Positions 13,458 through 27,346 of a stretch of DNA of 64,000 nucleotides are shown one piece after another. The notes under the pieces are model-generated. The model searched no databases. It was given only the letters and a program-made list of their open reading frames with translations, and had not been told where the DNA came from. The translations under genes were made by a program, and so were the position numbers. Positions within the stretch are counted from its first letter, which is position 1; each line of letters opens with the position of its first letter. Origin of the DNA: Phymorhynchus buccinoides (Eukaryota; Mollusca; Gastropoda; Neogastropoda; Raphitomidae); NCBI GenBank assembly GCA_017654935.2, contig CM065712.1, forward strand, positions 17,856,017 to 17,920,016, written 5' to 3'.

Positions 13458-14045
13458 TAATCTGCCTGGTCGCTACTCGTAAAGTCAGTCTCACTCTTCT
13501 TTTGTAAGGCAGCCATTGGCCATTTGTAGGCAATGATGACAGATGGATATAAAAACACAATTAAAAACAACATTGCAAGCCATAAAAACGCACTTCTAGT
13601 AGAAGGTAGGGTAAAGATGTGCCCCCCCCCACCCCACTCACCCCCCCCCCCCCCCCCCCCCCTGCATTTCTCGGTTAATTGCAATTTTCCGTTTTTGCCT
13701 TTCTTACCAAACATAAAGCTGTATTTTATTAACCTTTTTAGCTAATATCCTTTTTGGAATACTAACCCTAACCCTAACCCTACCCCCCCCCCCCCCCCCC
13801 TACATATATATAAGACGGGGAAACGCAATGAACCGGTTCCTTTTCTAACCCTTGCGCCCATTCTACTATGTAGGTTACAGGGCGCTTTACATATAATAGA
13901 AATGGAATAAAAACATGAAACAACAAGCCAATGACATGAGCAGAAAATACACATAACAATCAGCAACAACAACTGCTGTGACTACTACCGACTACCACCG
14001 CCACCACCACTACTACTACTACAACCACTACCATCACCACTACTA

Positions 14046-14077
<32 letters not shown>

Positions 14078-14980
14078 ACAACTACTACTACTATTACTAC
14101 TACTACGACTACTAAATACATTTTTTTACAACGTTTTCTAATAAAAGAGCTTTAACACTATAATCATGAATTTGTTTGTGCACTTGTGCGAGCGTGCGTG
14201 CGAATCACGGGGTTCGAACTCCAAGGCTGTATCTCAAGAACTGTTGCATGGAATCGCTTCAAATGTACTGTGGTGGTGAATCGCGGTACACAAAAGGTCC
14301 CAAACAAAAATAATAACCATGCTGACCTTGACCTTGAAAACGTACATTTCTTCTTGTGGACATATATTTCACATTGTTGGACTTACAGTGTTCAGATTCG
14401 GTGTGCAGATGCATTGGCTTATGGTAATTCCGAATATTTAGTACAAGAAAGGTCAAGGTCACGACGGTTATAGTCTGCCGATAGGACCATCTCCCGGTCA
14501 TTTACAACTGCACATTTTTGACACTTTAAAAAGAAATTATTATTATAGCGTGTTTGGCATTTGCTCAGTTTCTTGCTCTGTTTCAGAGCGCAGCTGCGTC
14601 ATGCTGCTGTTAATTGCCAAGTTCAGCCGCTCGGCAATACACTTGTTGTTTTTATTTCTCTATAACATAAATTATTTTGGCGTGTCAATGGCAGTTCCGC
14701 CAATTTTGTTTTTGATTGGTGGAACCGTAGTTTAGGTTATAGAGGCTGGAACATACAGATAGTTCTATGTTTACACAAATAACATAGACATGCAGATAGA
14801 TAAAAGCAGTCACAAGTTCCAATGGCTATGTATTTCGTTCTTGTGGAAATGGATCACAAAAAGGCCTGCACAGCATTGGAGTTTGGTATCCAGTAGAACA
14901 ACAGATGAACAGGACCTCTTCGAAGAACGCCATAAAAAAGGCAAAACAAACTTCAATATCTTTTTCACTCATTGAAGTTT
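12811..14980. other. Non-coding stretch with microsatellites
   Basis: (CT)n 13,045-13,212, (GA)n 13,398-13,454, C-runs at 13,640-13,662 and 13,783-13,800, a telomere-like (CCCTAA)3 at about 13,763-13,783, (ACT)n 13,985-14,112, and two zero-spacer AGGTCA pairs (14,323 and 14,450). No coding region recognised. Confidence 0.7.
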
Positions 14981-14984
14981 GAAG

Positions 14985-15259
<275 letters not shown>

Positions 15260-15552
15260 CTCTCTCCAAAACCATTCAATGTTCCATAGCCTAAATACAG
15301 ATGTAAAGACGGCAGGGTTTGTGTACCAGAATTACGACCCAAGGTGTTTAGAGTTTTGTTTAGATTTCTCGGAAATCGGTTTGCTACAAATCGGACCCTA
15401 ATGGTTAGTGGCTGTGTATGTTAGTTAGCTGGGCTTATGGGGAGGAAGTGGGTATGTATGTAAGAGAAGAAGAGGTGGATTGAAATAAACAAGAAGGGGG
15501 GGTGAGGGGTGGGGGTGGGAGGGTGCGCGCGCGTGTGGGGGGTGTGATATTT

Positions 15553-15623
<71 letters not shown>

Positions 15624-15815
15624 CACTCACTCCCTCCCTCACTCTCTCTCTCCATTCGTTGTTTATTTCCTGGTCCTCTTGTTTTTTTATGCATGCTCCT
15701 ATTTCTGTAACTCATCCTCTCTTGTAACCAGCCGCGCGTCGAAACATTAGCTTTCAGGGAATTCTATTTGCTCGTGAATGTCTGATTATCTATCTATCTA
15801 TCTGACTATGTGAAC
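15260..15815. other. Non-coding, with (CT)n at 15,556-15,620
   Basis: G-rich GGGGGGTG stretches before the CT tract and TATC repeats near 15,790. No gene seen. Confidence 0.65.
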
Positions 15816-16146
15816 ACGATAACGTTTGAACGGAGGGACCTAGGAGGCTCAAATTTTGCATGCGGATAGGTATTTAGAATATCTAGGCCAAGTTCGAAAA
15901 TGAAGGTCATTAGTCAAAGGTCAAGGTCACTGGAGCCGAAAATGCTGAAGCGCACCTGCTTTTCTCTAGCTGTCAATAGTGTGCGAGCTACCGTTGAGAT
16001 CCTCGCTGGCGCAGGGGTACTGTAATGTACAGTGTAGACTGCTTGATCGAACTTAAGTTTCAGGGGTCTTCAGGGGTCAGTGCAAGGTCGCTGGAGCCGA
16101 AAATGCTGCCGTGCGGCTGGTTGATCTAGCGTTTTCACGCTCTAGT
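15816..16146 (+). mobile_element. MITE-like repeat, two partial copies joined
   Basis: The first (15,816-15,965) has GTTTGAACGGAGGGACCTAG, AAATTTTGCATGCGG and AAAGGTCAAGGTCACTGGAG. The second (about 16,075-16,146) has GTCGCTGGAGCCGAAAATGC and ends CGTTTTCACGCTCTAG. About 110 bp of unrelated sequence lies between. Confidence 0.6.
15918..15929 (+). promoter_or_regulatory. Direct repeat of AGGTCA with no spacer
   Basis: AGGTCAAGGTCA inside the MITE-like repeat; the extended form TCAAGGTCA is an ERR/SF-1-type half-site. Identical DR0 pairs occur at 14,450-14,461 and 20,044-20,055 (+) and 14,323-14,334 (-). Confidence 0.4.
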
Positions 16147-16844
<698 letters not shown>

Positions 16845-16849
16845 AGATG

Positions 16850-17093
16850 GGATGCTCCCTATCCAATCTATCCTGGCGTCAAACAGGCTCGAGAGGTACA
16901 GGGAATTGTACAACACTCTCATCCCTCAAGTAGAAGAGATTCGACCTGGTCAGCCTGGTCTTCCCATTGAGTCGCTTGGGAAAGGAATCGTTACGGGGCG
17001 AAAAAGCCCACAAGAACCTGATGGGATTCGAACCTGGGAATCCAGGACCTCCCAGTCCGCGATACTACCACTGCGCCACGGCGGTTGGTGACA
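16850..17093 (-). mobile_element. tRNA-derived SINE
   Basis: On the minus strand the head runs from about 17,093 with A box TGGCGCAGTGG and B box GGTTCGAATCCC. The body shares TCCCATTGAG, CAACACTCTCATCC and a GGCGT(C/T)AA block on the + strand with the SINE at 27,950-28,195. Its 3' side runs into a (CT)n tract. Pol III promoter boxes are intact in sequence; it is not a functional tRNA gene. Confidence 0.8.
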
Positions 17094-17652
17094 GTTGGAG
17101 AGATGATGAGAGGGTGGGGTGGGATGGGGCGGGCATTGGAACATAAACATACAGAGAAGCCAGAAAAACAACACCTAAGCCTCCCATGTGCCTGCAGCAC
17201 AATGTTTGCATATTATGCTAATGAACCCAGACGCAACACGCAGGACCTAGACTGTCCACAAAGATTCAATAAGTTCCGTGGCTTTTTTTTACACCACACC
17301 TGCAAAAGAAACACAAACAAAAATGGCTGGTTTACACAATAAATGATTTAGAATCCCTCAGTAAGTTTGATAGTAACTGTAAACATTAATGAAGTTCTGT
17401 ATGTGTGATGCTCTAACACTCCTGTCACTTTCGTTTTAAGCTATTCGTAACAGACAGACTCAGATACATAACCACCCTCACCCCCATCCCGCACTAATGG
17501 CCAGGAGACAACCGTTACTTATATTGGGGGGGGGGGGTGGGGGGGGGGGGGGGGGGGGGGGGGGGGGAAAAATAGTCTAGTCACTGATTGGAACAAAATC
17601 TGTAATCATAAAGAATACGCCTGTCCGCCTAACCGCCCGTATGCACACATGC

Positions 17653-17718
<66 letters not shown>

Positions 17719-17764
17719 TGCCGTTGGTAAAGGAAATGACTTCTAATGGAACGTCACCTGGTGT
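17094..17764. other. Non-coding, G-run and (GA)n
   Basis: A G-run at 17,527-17,567 (interrupted by one T) and (GA)n 17,655-17,715. Nothing else recognised. Confidence 0.65.
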
Positions 17765-17769
17765 CCAGG

Positions 17770-18035
17770 GCTAAAGGACTCCACCTCAATGCCTCATCTG
17801 AAAGATAAGTCGTTATTTAGGGTAAACAAATGACTGCATAGACAACATTAACTAAAGGACTCCGCCATCAATGCCTCATCTTAAAGATAAAACGTGTTAT
17901 TTAATGACTGCATAGACAACATTAACATAAGGACTCCACCTCAATGTCTCCATAAGTCGTTATTTAGGGTAAACAAATGACTGCATAGACAACATTAACT
18001 AAAGGACCTCCGCCTCAATGCCTCATCTTAAGATT
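17770..18035. repeat. Four ~78-bp tandem units
   Basis: Units start AAAGGACTCC(A/G)CC...CAATGCCTC and contain TGACTGCATAGACAACATTAA; starts are near 17,773, 17,854, 17,930 and 18,000. One unit is shortened. Confidence 0.85.
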
Positions 18036-18498
18036 AAAAACGTGAAACCATTGTCATTTTCTCCCCATACGTTTATTCCTTCTCTATACCATTTTTGAAA
18101 CAAAAAAGACCTAATTTCACGGAGTGAGACGGTAACACATGAATCTACTCATTTCACTAATGATTTCCTTAACGCACATACATAGTGTGGGGAGAAACTT
18201 GCCATGGTTACGAATAAGTGTATATGCATAAAGTGTACAACCAATTGGTTAGTAGAATGCATGACGAATGAATGGGTAAGTGTACAACATCCCTGGCCTT
18301 ATTTTGGGAGCACTGTAAGGGTGTATGCGTAGACCATGCCCCCCCTCCCCTGGGTGTATTGGTGGTGCGCACCGTGTAGATCTAATAATATGTCAAAACA
18401 TTGCCGTCTTTTTTTGAGCTCGTAATAATGATGTAATTGTGACCTAAAACATACACACCGACGCACGCACGCACACACACACGACTAACACACGCACA

Positions 18499-18531
<33 letters not shown>

Positions 18532-20527
18532 CACACAACACACACACACACACACACACGTACGCACGCACGTACGTACACACACACATGCACAAACACA
18601 TACACATAATCAGAGATAGAGGGAGATTATATCTGTGATTATCTACATCTAGGCTAGATCTCGATTCGATCTTTTCACTTAGAACGCATATTTTAGATTT
18701 AGAAAGATCTAAGAGACTCTCTCTCTCTCTTTCTCTCTATGCATGCGTGCATATGCATGTCTCTTTGCGCACATACACACGTTTGCTCAACTGATCTAAC
18801 TGATGTTATTTGCTCAACTGATCTAGTCTGATCTAGATTTGGCAGCATGACACATCTGCACTCATATGACAGGAGGCTGTCTGAGTGATCGACGAAGTGG
18901 AAGAGATAAAAATGTTTTTGAGCACAGATCACTGTCTCGGATTGTCTTGTGTTTCATTTGATCTAAATACAGACAAAGTCTAGATATTTTTGACAGTAAA
19001 AGAAAGCTGAATGTTTAAATATTTTTATCATTTAAAAAGAACTCATTTTAAGTTGAAAGTACGGTTTTTAGAACCCAGTATGAACTATCTGTACGCAATG
19101 ACCAATGTGTTATAGTCTTCAGAAATCCGTTTGCGTATAGAAAACGCTTTCAGTTACAAACAAGAGAGTTGGTGCAGTGAAAGTAGAAACATTTTAACAG
19201 ATGCTGGTGATCTAATTCTTTTTCAAGATATGATGGGGTGGTAAGGGTATGGGATTGGGATAAGGAGGAGTTGATGAGGAAATGGGGGTGATGATGAGCA
19301 CACACCATGCAGGCCAGGAACATATAGAGGAAACCAGACAGTTGTTTGCTTTTGTTTATTTACTAGGAACATAGCTAGGAAAACAGTGCAGAGATTACAT
19401 CCTGCAACAATATAAAATATAGATGAAGTAGTGACTGCTGTACTTTTGAAATGAATAGGTAACAAGAGGCAAAGCCTGCAAGGCTCACGTCTGATTTTTA
19501 TTACTATAGCAGGCATGGGAATTCCCATGACAATTCCCATGCCTGTATAGAGAGAATACTGTTATGTAGACACTTGTGCATCTGAAAACAGAATTAATTT
19601 TTATTTTACTGTGTAAATTAAAATTATTTCTATGCACCCCTACCCCTTTCTTTAAAATTTAATTATATGTATGCGCATGTAACATAGTGGAGCCCTATTT
19701 TTATTTTTGGCAAACAAGTAAATTTGAAAAGCATATTGACCAAGCTTTCAGAAAAAAACATAGTGACCAATCCCCCCCCCACCCCACCCCCGCCGGGGTA
19801 AGGGGGGTCTACGGACACCTGTAGTAGGCCTAGTCTTTGCCTGTGGGTCTAAGCCTCTTACTCTTAGAAAATTAATAATTGAAGTTGCGTGATCTGTTAC
19901 TGTTTTAAACTGATTGTTCATGCGATGAAAACTTGTTCCACATCATCTACATTTCTGTAAGATATTTTATATTAGTCCTAATATTTTATTTTCGTTTCGT
20001 TAATTCCCCCCCTCCCCCCCCCCCCCCCTCTGCCACAAAGCAAAGGTCAAGGTCACAGCCAGCAAGATCATCCATGTTTATCTTCCCCTGTACATGGTGT
20101 CAATTGTCTAGGCCTAACAAAGGATTCGTACGTCGAAGGCAGTGAAATCGACGAACCCTGGATTTTCCGTATATTTTTTTTCAAGACTGAAATGAATGTG
20201 GGCTAAATGTTAAGTACGTCGTCTTGATTATGAGGTAAGGCATGGACTCTAGGCCTAGGCCTTGTTGCCGGAAGTGCAGTAGGCTAAGTTATGCGCAGAG
20301 ATGATGTGCAAATGAACACGAACAACCGTTACTCAAAGTCGCAAATAAAGCTAAACAACCGGGCCGTCAACGCACACACTCGGTACATCCATTTGTTACA
20401 GAAAATAGAAGTTGACGACGTTAAAATGTACCTATTTGTACACACCTGAAGTCTTGTGTTTCTTTTTAAAGAGCGTTTTTGTATATCTAATGGAGAGTCT
20501 TCTTTCCAGTATGTATCTCCTACTCGG
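18036..20527. other. AT-rich non-coding stretch
   Basis: (CA)n 18,460-18,600, a CTAGATCT-rich patch 18,640-18,710 and 18,800-18,840, C-runs at 19,771 and 20,007-20,028, and a DR0 AGGTCA pair at 20,044. The palindrome AGGCCTA recurs. No coding region recognised. Confidence 0.65.
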
Positions 20528-20950
20528 TACAACACAACAGTTACAGTAATCTCTGCAACAAATGATTTTCTTTCTTTTGTTCCTTACCGATGTATCTGAC
20601 TGCTTTGATCGCCATGACTTGAAGGCTCACGTCAAAGTCAAGTATCCTGCTAACTTTAACCCTCTAACATCTTATGTTTTTTTGAGAAAATGACAACGTT
20701 AAAGTTTCAGTGGAGAGTGAGAGTCTTCTTTAGTTTGAAGAGTGTGACTGAGTCAAGGTTAAAGGTTGCACAACAGTAATCTCTGCAACAAATGATTATC
20801 TTTATTTTGTTCTTTATCAATGTATCTGACTGCTTTGATCGTCGTGACTTGAAGGCTCACGTCAAAATCAAGTATCCTGCTAACTTTAACCCTCTAACGC
20901 CTTATATGTTTAGAGAAAATGACAACGTTAAGGTTTGAGTTAAGGTTAAA
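20528..20950. repeat. ~235-bp direct duplication
   Basis: Two copies each with AACAGTAATCTCTGCAACAA-like start (20,530 and 20,770), CTGACTGCTTTGATCG, CTTGAAGGCTCACGTCAAA and TAACCCTCTAAC. About 90% identical by eye; the second lacks an internal segment. Confidence 0.85.
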
Positions 20951-20968
20951 GGTCGGGGCCACGGACGC

Positions 20969-21009
<41 letters not shown>

Positions 21010-21400
21010 CACATACACACAGACACACAACCGAACATGTACGATACTATAGACTCACTTTGTTTTAAAAAACGACGTGAGCCAAAAATACAAGGTACTT
21101 TTCCCTTCACCTTGTTTTTTTACCTATAATATAAAATATACACACATAAATATAAACAAGAAATAGCAATGATTAAGTATGATTGTAGGCCTTGTGCCAT
21201 AGCACTCAATGCTAAAATAACATGAGGTAGTAGACAGTCACAACAGTGGAAGGAGCTCAATGCATGACTTAAATAGCATGATTAAACTAACAATTGACAC
21301 AAGCCTAGCTGGGGTTTGGAAACATAACATAGGTCGGTTTTACCTGACCCTATGCTTGCTTAACTCATACACAAACAATTGAGTTCATGTGAGTTAACCC
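20951..21400. other. Non-coding, short (CA)n
   Basis: (CA)n at 20,971-21,010, otherwise AT-rich and unrecognised. Confidence 0.6.
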
Positions 21401-21409
21401 AAACCAAGT

Positions 21410-22195
21410 ATTGTAACACTGACATCATCAGATGCTATGTTGCTAAAAATAGACTACACATCAAAGTAATCTGAATAAGATCAGTTTTAAGTGGAAAACT
21501 GACTAAAGTCAAATGTAGGCCTATTGAGAGTTTATCATTGAAGTAGCAAGAAACTCAATTGTAACACTCACATCATCAGATGCTATGTTACTAAAAATAG
21601 ACCACAATTGAACTAAAAAACCATCAAAACGCTACACTCACACAAGCACATGAAGGTGAAATAAACAATACACACGGCGAATAAAACCAAATTTTCGTCT
21701 TTAAAAAGACTTTGACGAGGTGTGACACAACACACTAAACTTAACAATGACGGCAGTGAATGGATGACGCATTTTAGTACTGATAGACTACACATCAAAG
21801 TAAGCTGAATAAGATCAGTTTTTAGTAGAAAACTGACTAAAGGCAAATGTAGGCCTATTGAGAGTTTATCATTGAAGTAGCAAGAAACTCAATTGTAACA
21901 TTCACATCATCAGATGCTATGTTACTAAAAATAGACTACACATCAAAGTAAGCTGAATGAGATCAGTTTTTAGTGGGAAACTGACTAAAGGCAAATGTAG
22001 GCCTATTGAGAGTTTATCATTGAAGTAGCAAGAAACTCAATTGTAACACTCACATCATCAGATGCTATGTTACTAAAATAGACTACACATCAAAGTAAGC
22101 TGAATGAGATCAGTTTTTAGTAGAAAACTGACTAAAGGCAAATGTAGGCCTATTGAGAGTTTATCATTGAAGTAGCAAGAAACTCAATCAAAGAG
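21410..22195. repeat. ~147-bp tandem repeat, four units, one interrupted
   Basis: The block TAGGCCTATTGAGAGTTTAT occurs at about 21,516, 21,850, 21,998 and 22,145: spacings 334, 148 and 147. The first interval carries an extra ~187 bp (about 21,604-21,786), like an insertion into one unit. Confidence 0.85.
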
Positions 22196-23148
22196 GAATA
22201 CCTTATTAATACTATAGTAGCAGTATTAACACAACAGCTAATCATACAGCATGGTATAAGCCTAGATCAATAATATTAATAGCATGGAAATGAGCAAGAT
22301 CGGCTTATTAAGCAACAATATGAATGTAGGCAAGAACCCTGACATGGTTTACACAGTAAACTGACGTCACACATGAGTGGATTTGACGATAGACCAAAAC
22401 GATCCGAATGTTCTAATTTTCAGTCTCTCAACATAAACTTTGGCCTAGTGCCGTAATATTTATGAATGAACTGACAAGGTGACGGGAATAGCAGTGTTCA
22501 ACGGCCTAAACAACAGTTAACAGCAGTGTCTTTTGTGTGTTGATCTAGATCATCACATAGATTCACGGCAAACTCGAACGTCATAGGTTCGATAAAAAGT
22601 AAACAAAGTTGGACTTCCTGCTGGTACCAAACATAAAAATAAATCAAAGCATAGTTCAACCATAAGTACTTACAGTAGTCACATGGTAGATTTGCACATC
22701 AACAGCATGAATGAGCAGGCACATCAGCGATCAGTCGTTGCACCAGACAATGTTCATAGGCTAGGCCTAACATCAGCTCCGCAGCAAAAGTTCCTTCCGT
22801 TTATCTAGTTCCTGCACAGCATTGATAGTCAGGTCGGAAAGCCGCACACACACAAAAAATGAAACCTTGTATGGGCCTAACTACTAAGAAAACACATGTT
22901 ATATGAGAATAACACAATTAGCCTAGCCTACGTCACTAATAGGCCTATGTCACAAGAAGGCAGGACAAGATCGAGCAGCCGATAATGAGTGAGCCAAAAC
23001 TGGAGCTTCACTGAAAAAGTGACTAAACCCTAATACTAAAATAGCAACTGTTGACTAAAAAAGTGTGAACACAAATTGACGAAATAAGGCTTTACGCCCT
23101 CTTAGGCCTTTCGGCCATGTGGGGCACACACACAAATTGTCCACAAAT
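22196..23148. other. Non-coding flank of LINE-B copy 1
   Basis: AT-rich with repeated AGGCCTA palindromes. The last ~60 bp (CCCTCTTAGGCCTTTCGGCC) resemble, in inverse orientation, a segment just beyond the other end of the LINE (GGCCTAAGAGGG at 30,387). Confidence 0.55.
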
Positions 23149-23167
23149 TTGGTTGGTTGGTTGGTTG

Positions 23168-23705
23168 CAGGAAGTTTTACGTCCTCATAGCCGTAGCTAT
23201 TAGGCGGACAAGTAGTTCTGGTGCTGTAGTCTTCGATTTAGCAGGTACAGCTGGAAATATGGCAGCTTTCGAATCAAAACGTTGTTCTTTGGAAAGGGTC
23301 GGGTGGGAAGTGCTGGAGTAGAGTCAGTTTGAGTCTTGTTGTAGACTCGTCATAGTTGGTGTTGTCCAAACGGGCCCTCCTCCCCCCCAAAAAGTCTGTC
23401 TTCAGGGCTACATGGCGGCCTTCTTCGTGCTCAGGTGCTGCCAGTCCACAATGCACGCTTCAGGATGACGACGACTCAGATGTTGACACGCAGCAGTGGT
23501 TCATTGCGTACATCGACGGATGGGTGGAGGGGGGGTCCACCGCCCCGTCCTCATAGCCGAAGCTCTTATGGACAAGTTTCGCTGGTGCTGAGTCGGTTTT
23601 GGCAGGGTCCGCGGAGCGGTTGATGATCTGGAGGTGGAGGGTCTGGATGAGTTGGTGGAAGGCGCTGGGCGTCGTCGTGGTGGTGGTTGACATCTTGGTG
23701 GTAGG
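23168..23705 (-). other. LINE-B copy 1 3' UTR
   Basis: About 540 bp between the RNase H stop and the (CCAA)n tail. It begins like the 3' region of copy 2 (GACTTCCGCCCCTGTGACC on the minus strand). Copy 2 is cut off after about 75 nt of this region. Confidence 0.8.
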
Positions 23706-25797
23706 TCACAGGGGCGGAAGTCTCTTTTTTTTTTTTATTTTTATTTTTTTATAAAACCATTCTTCCAGTCCTGAGACCAGTAGTGCTTCAGTCAGCAACC
23801 TCATTGGTGTGGTTCCGAGGGAGGGGTGAGGAAGCAGGAAATCTTGAAGTTTTAGTTTGTGCAGTTTACGGTACTGCCTGATGGAGTCCATGCTGTCTGG
23901 TAGGGCTGGGCAGTCGCTGAGGGCGTGGCTGAGGGAGGCTGGGGTGCCACATGGGCAGTTCAGGTTCAGGAGGACATGTCGGTGGAATCCTGTCCGTATT
24001 CTGCGGAGTATTTGTTGGTGGCGTCGGGGGAGTCGGAGTCGATGTGAAGTTGTTGTTTTTTGTCTTGGGATGAAGATCCATCCATGTTCGGCGCAGCGCT
24101 CCTTCATGGCATCGTTTCTGATGGAGTTGCTGGCCTCTTTTAGTTTGCAGACGGTTTCTGCGAGGGACAGGCCAAGGTCGGTGGTTTCTCCGGTGTCAGG
24201 GGCGGTTTTTGCTGCTTTGTCAGCCAGTTCATTGCCGTGGATTCCGCAGTGTGAGGGGAGCCAAAATAGGGTTAGTTCTGTCCCTTTTTGTTGAATGTGG
24301 TGGGCCAGGGTCAGAGTTTCTTGTTGGAGTTCTTTTCGGTTGATTTTGCGTCCTGAAGCGAGGGCTTGGAGGGATGATTTAGAGTCGGTGAGGATCACAG
24401 CTGCCCTGGGTGGGGGATTTATGTTGTTGACGTAGTGGCAGGCTTGGAGGATGGCGTACATTTCTGCTGTGAAGATACTGACACCACGGTTGAGGCTGTA
24501 CTTTTCAGTAGCGTTGTGGTCGGGGATAACCATGGCGCAGCCGGCTTTGCCATCGTCTTGGATTGTGCCATCAGTGTAGATTTGGAGGTGGTTGGAGTAG
24601 CAGGTGTCTATCGTTTCTTTGGCGATGGTGGCCAGGTAGAGGGGGTTGTCCTTTTTTGTGTGTCGTGGTCCCATAATCTGTGATGATTTTGGGTTTGAGG
24701 AGTTCCCAGGGGGGTAGCATGGTTGGCTGAGTTGGTAAGATGTCATCGGGTTGGATGTTGGCCCTTTGCCAGATGGGTTTGGTGTGATTTTCCAATGGCG
24801 TCATTTTCCGGTGAAGTTTTGGGTTCGTCCTTTTGAGGTGTCGTTGTCTGGCCATGTCTTTGGTAGTCTGGTTGTGGAGGGCATTTTTGACGTTGTTGTC
24901 GTTAGTTGTGACTCTGGCCTCAAAGTTGGCTCCTCGGTTTAGGCATTCATCCTGTAGGGGAAGCCAGCCAGCCTCTTGGTATACCAGGGCGTTGACAGCT
25001 GCGGGGTGGACGTCCATGGCGTGTTTTAAGGCGCAGAGTTCAGTTCTTTGTAGTAGTTTCCATTGGCTGTCACTGGCGTTGAGAAGGACTTCATGCCCGT
25101 AGGTTAGACGGGAGCGGACAAGGGCGCCTGTGAGGTGGATTAGGCTTTCTGGAGTGGCCCAGGGTTCTTTCTTCAGGGTTTTGATGAGGCCGACAGCTCT
25201 CATGGCTTTTGATCTTTGACGATTGATGTGACGGCTCCAGTCCAGGCCTTGGGTGATGGTGATTCCCAGGAATTTTGCCTCCTTGCTGGGTTTGATGGTG
25301 TGGTCTCCGAGTTTGATGCTGTAGTGGTTGCGTAGGTAGTTGGTTCTGGTGAAGACTAGGAGTGTCGTCTTTTCTGGTGATAATTGGAATCCGTTTTCGG
25401 TCATGTAGGTTTTGATCCGGTTGATGAGGTTTTGGTACCATGCCATCTGATGAGAGTGGTGTGGCTTGGAGACGTTTAGCCAGAGGGCAAGGTCATCGGC
25501 GAAGAGTGAGATGGTTGGTACTTTGTTTGGACCGAAGTTTTCCGTCGTCTTTAGGATGTCGTACAGCATGATGGTGAAGAGGGCTGGGGCAATAACGCTG
25601 CCTTGTGGTACACCCATGTCGAGGGTGTGGGTGGTGGAGAGGGAGGAGCCGACCTTTACTGCCATCTTTCTGGAGTCAAGGAAGGTGGCGATGAAGGCGT
25701 ACATCCGTCCAGAGATGCCAATGGCGCTGAGTTTGTCGAGGAGTTTGGCGTGCCACACTGTATCAAAGGCTTTTTTTATGTAAAAAAAGGTTGCCAC
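23706..25797 (-). pseudogene. LINE-B copy 1 RT core and RNase H
   Basis: The RT core carries motif B GVPQGSVIAPALFTIML and motif C SLFADDLALW. Motif A reads FFYIKKAFDTVW where copy 2 has FFDIKKAFDTVW, so the first catalytic Asp is lost. RNase H follows in another frame: IYTDGTIQDD, TAEMYAILQA, LTDSKSSLQAL, FWLPSHCGIHGNELADKAAK, with the D-E-D-D set visible. A C-terminal CPCGTPASLSHALSDCP motif is present. The RT-to-RNase H frames overlap between 24,571 and 24,746, implying a frameshift. Confidence 0.9.
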
Positions 25798-27338
25798 GGT
25801 GGTTCTGTTGTTTTGTCCATTTTTGTGTGTCCTCGAGTAGGTGGACGACGTGTTCGGTGCACTGCCTTCCCCGTCTGAAACCAGCTTGGCAGGTTGGGAT
25901 CGTCTGGTTGTGGTCGAGGAAGAATTCTAGTCTCCGTTTGGTGATGTGTTCGTAGATCTTTCCCAGGTGGGGCGTTAGTGCAATTGGATGGTAGCTGTCT
26001 GGTAGGTGGTGTGGTTTTCCGTCCTTGGGGATTGCAACAACAGCGGCAGTTTTCCAGGTGGTGGGGATGATGCCCTTTTCCCAGCATGTCTGGTAGAAGT
26101 TGGTAAGGACTTGTAGCATGGACGGTGGGAGGTGCTGGATCATTTTGTAGGAGATCGGGTCCATGCCTGCTGCTTTGGTGACTGACTTTAGCCCAGTTAT
26201 GGTTGACTTTAGTTCTTCAATGGAGATGTCGTTGTTGATGGAGGCAGAGTTGTCTGGGGCTGGTGTGGTGAAGTTGGCCTCTGCCTCTCTGCGTTGTTGT
26301 TGAAGTTCTGGTGATAGATGCCTGGTTTGGCTTGCTTTGGCGAAGGTATCAGCAAGGGCTTCTGCCTTTTCTTTAGAGTCTTTTGTTAGTTGGGCGTTGA
26401 TGAGGAGTTGTCGCTCAGGGTGGCGTCTTTTCTTGCGGAGTTGATTGACTTTTTTCCAGATTTTGGAGCCGTCCTGTGGGCCGCAGATTTCTTCTCTGCA
26501 GAATTGTTCCCAGTGGTCTTTCATGGCAGTTTCGGAGAGCTCCTTGAAGTCTTTTGAAGCTTCACGAAGGGCTTCTTGGTTGGGCTCTGATTGGTTCTTC
26601 TTGCAGTTGCAGAGCAGGCGTTGTTTCTTTTGCTTGGCTTTTAGGCAGTCTTCAGTCCACCAGGCATCGGAGTGTTGATGATGGAGGTTGTTGCTTGGCG
26701 TCTTCTTTGGAATGGTTGCATCGGCTGCCGTCAGGATCATCGTTCGGATGTTGCTGTAGTAGATCTCGATGTCCAGGTGTGTGGGGTCGATGGTATTACA
26801 GGTCATGGACAGGTGACGGGCGAAGTTGTCCCAGTCGGCCTTGTGAAGTTGGTGTTTTGGTTCCGTGTCAAAGTCGGTGGGGGTTGGGTCTGCGTTGTTC
26901 AGGACCAGATGCAGTGGGAGATGGTCCGATTGAAGGTGGTCTGTGCCCGTTGTCCATTTTGCATCGTGGTAGAGGTCCGGGGTGGTGAGGGTTAGGTCGA
27001 TGGCTGTGTTGCGTTGACCAGGACTCTGTTCAATTCTGGTGAAGGAGCCGTCATTCAGGATGGTCAGGTTTGAATCGGTGATGACGTCTGCAAGTTGTTG
27101 TTCTTGTTGGGGGGTTTGACCGGTGTCCCAGAGGGAGTGACTGCTGTTGAAGTCTCCCCCGACTATCCAGCTGCTGCCGTCAGAGCCCAGGTCCTTCATC
27201 CTAGGTTAGGTCGTTGGGTTTGTTGCAGCCATCTGGGAAGTAGAGGTTGAGGAGATGGGTGTTCCTGTTTTTCGTGGGTATGGATACAGCACAGGAGTTG
27301 AAACGGCTGGCTGTTTGTGCTGCTGGGGAAGGAGCCAT
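25763..27338 (-). pseudogene. LINE-B copy 1 endonuclease C-terminus, linker and RT N-terminus
   Basis: From the SINE boundary: an endonuclease part with IVGGDFNSSHSLWD and TDHLQSDHLPLHLVL, a Lys/Gln-rich linker, then the start of RT (WKTAAVVAIPKDGKPHHLPD, YHPIALTPHLGKIYEHI, QAGFRRGRQCTEHVVHLLED). Near 27,199 and at 25,800 small indels break the frame. Confidence 0.88.
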
Positions 27339-27346
27339 GTAGAAGT

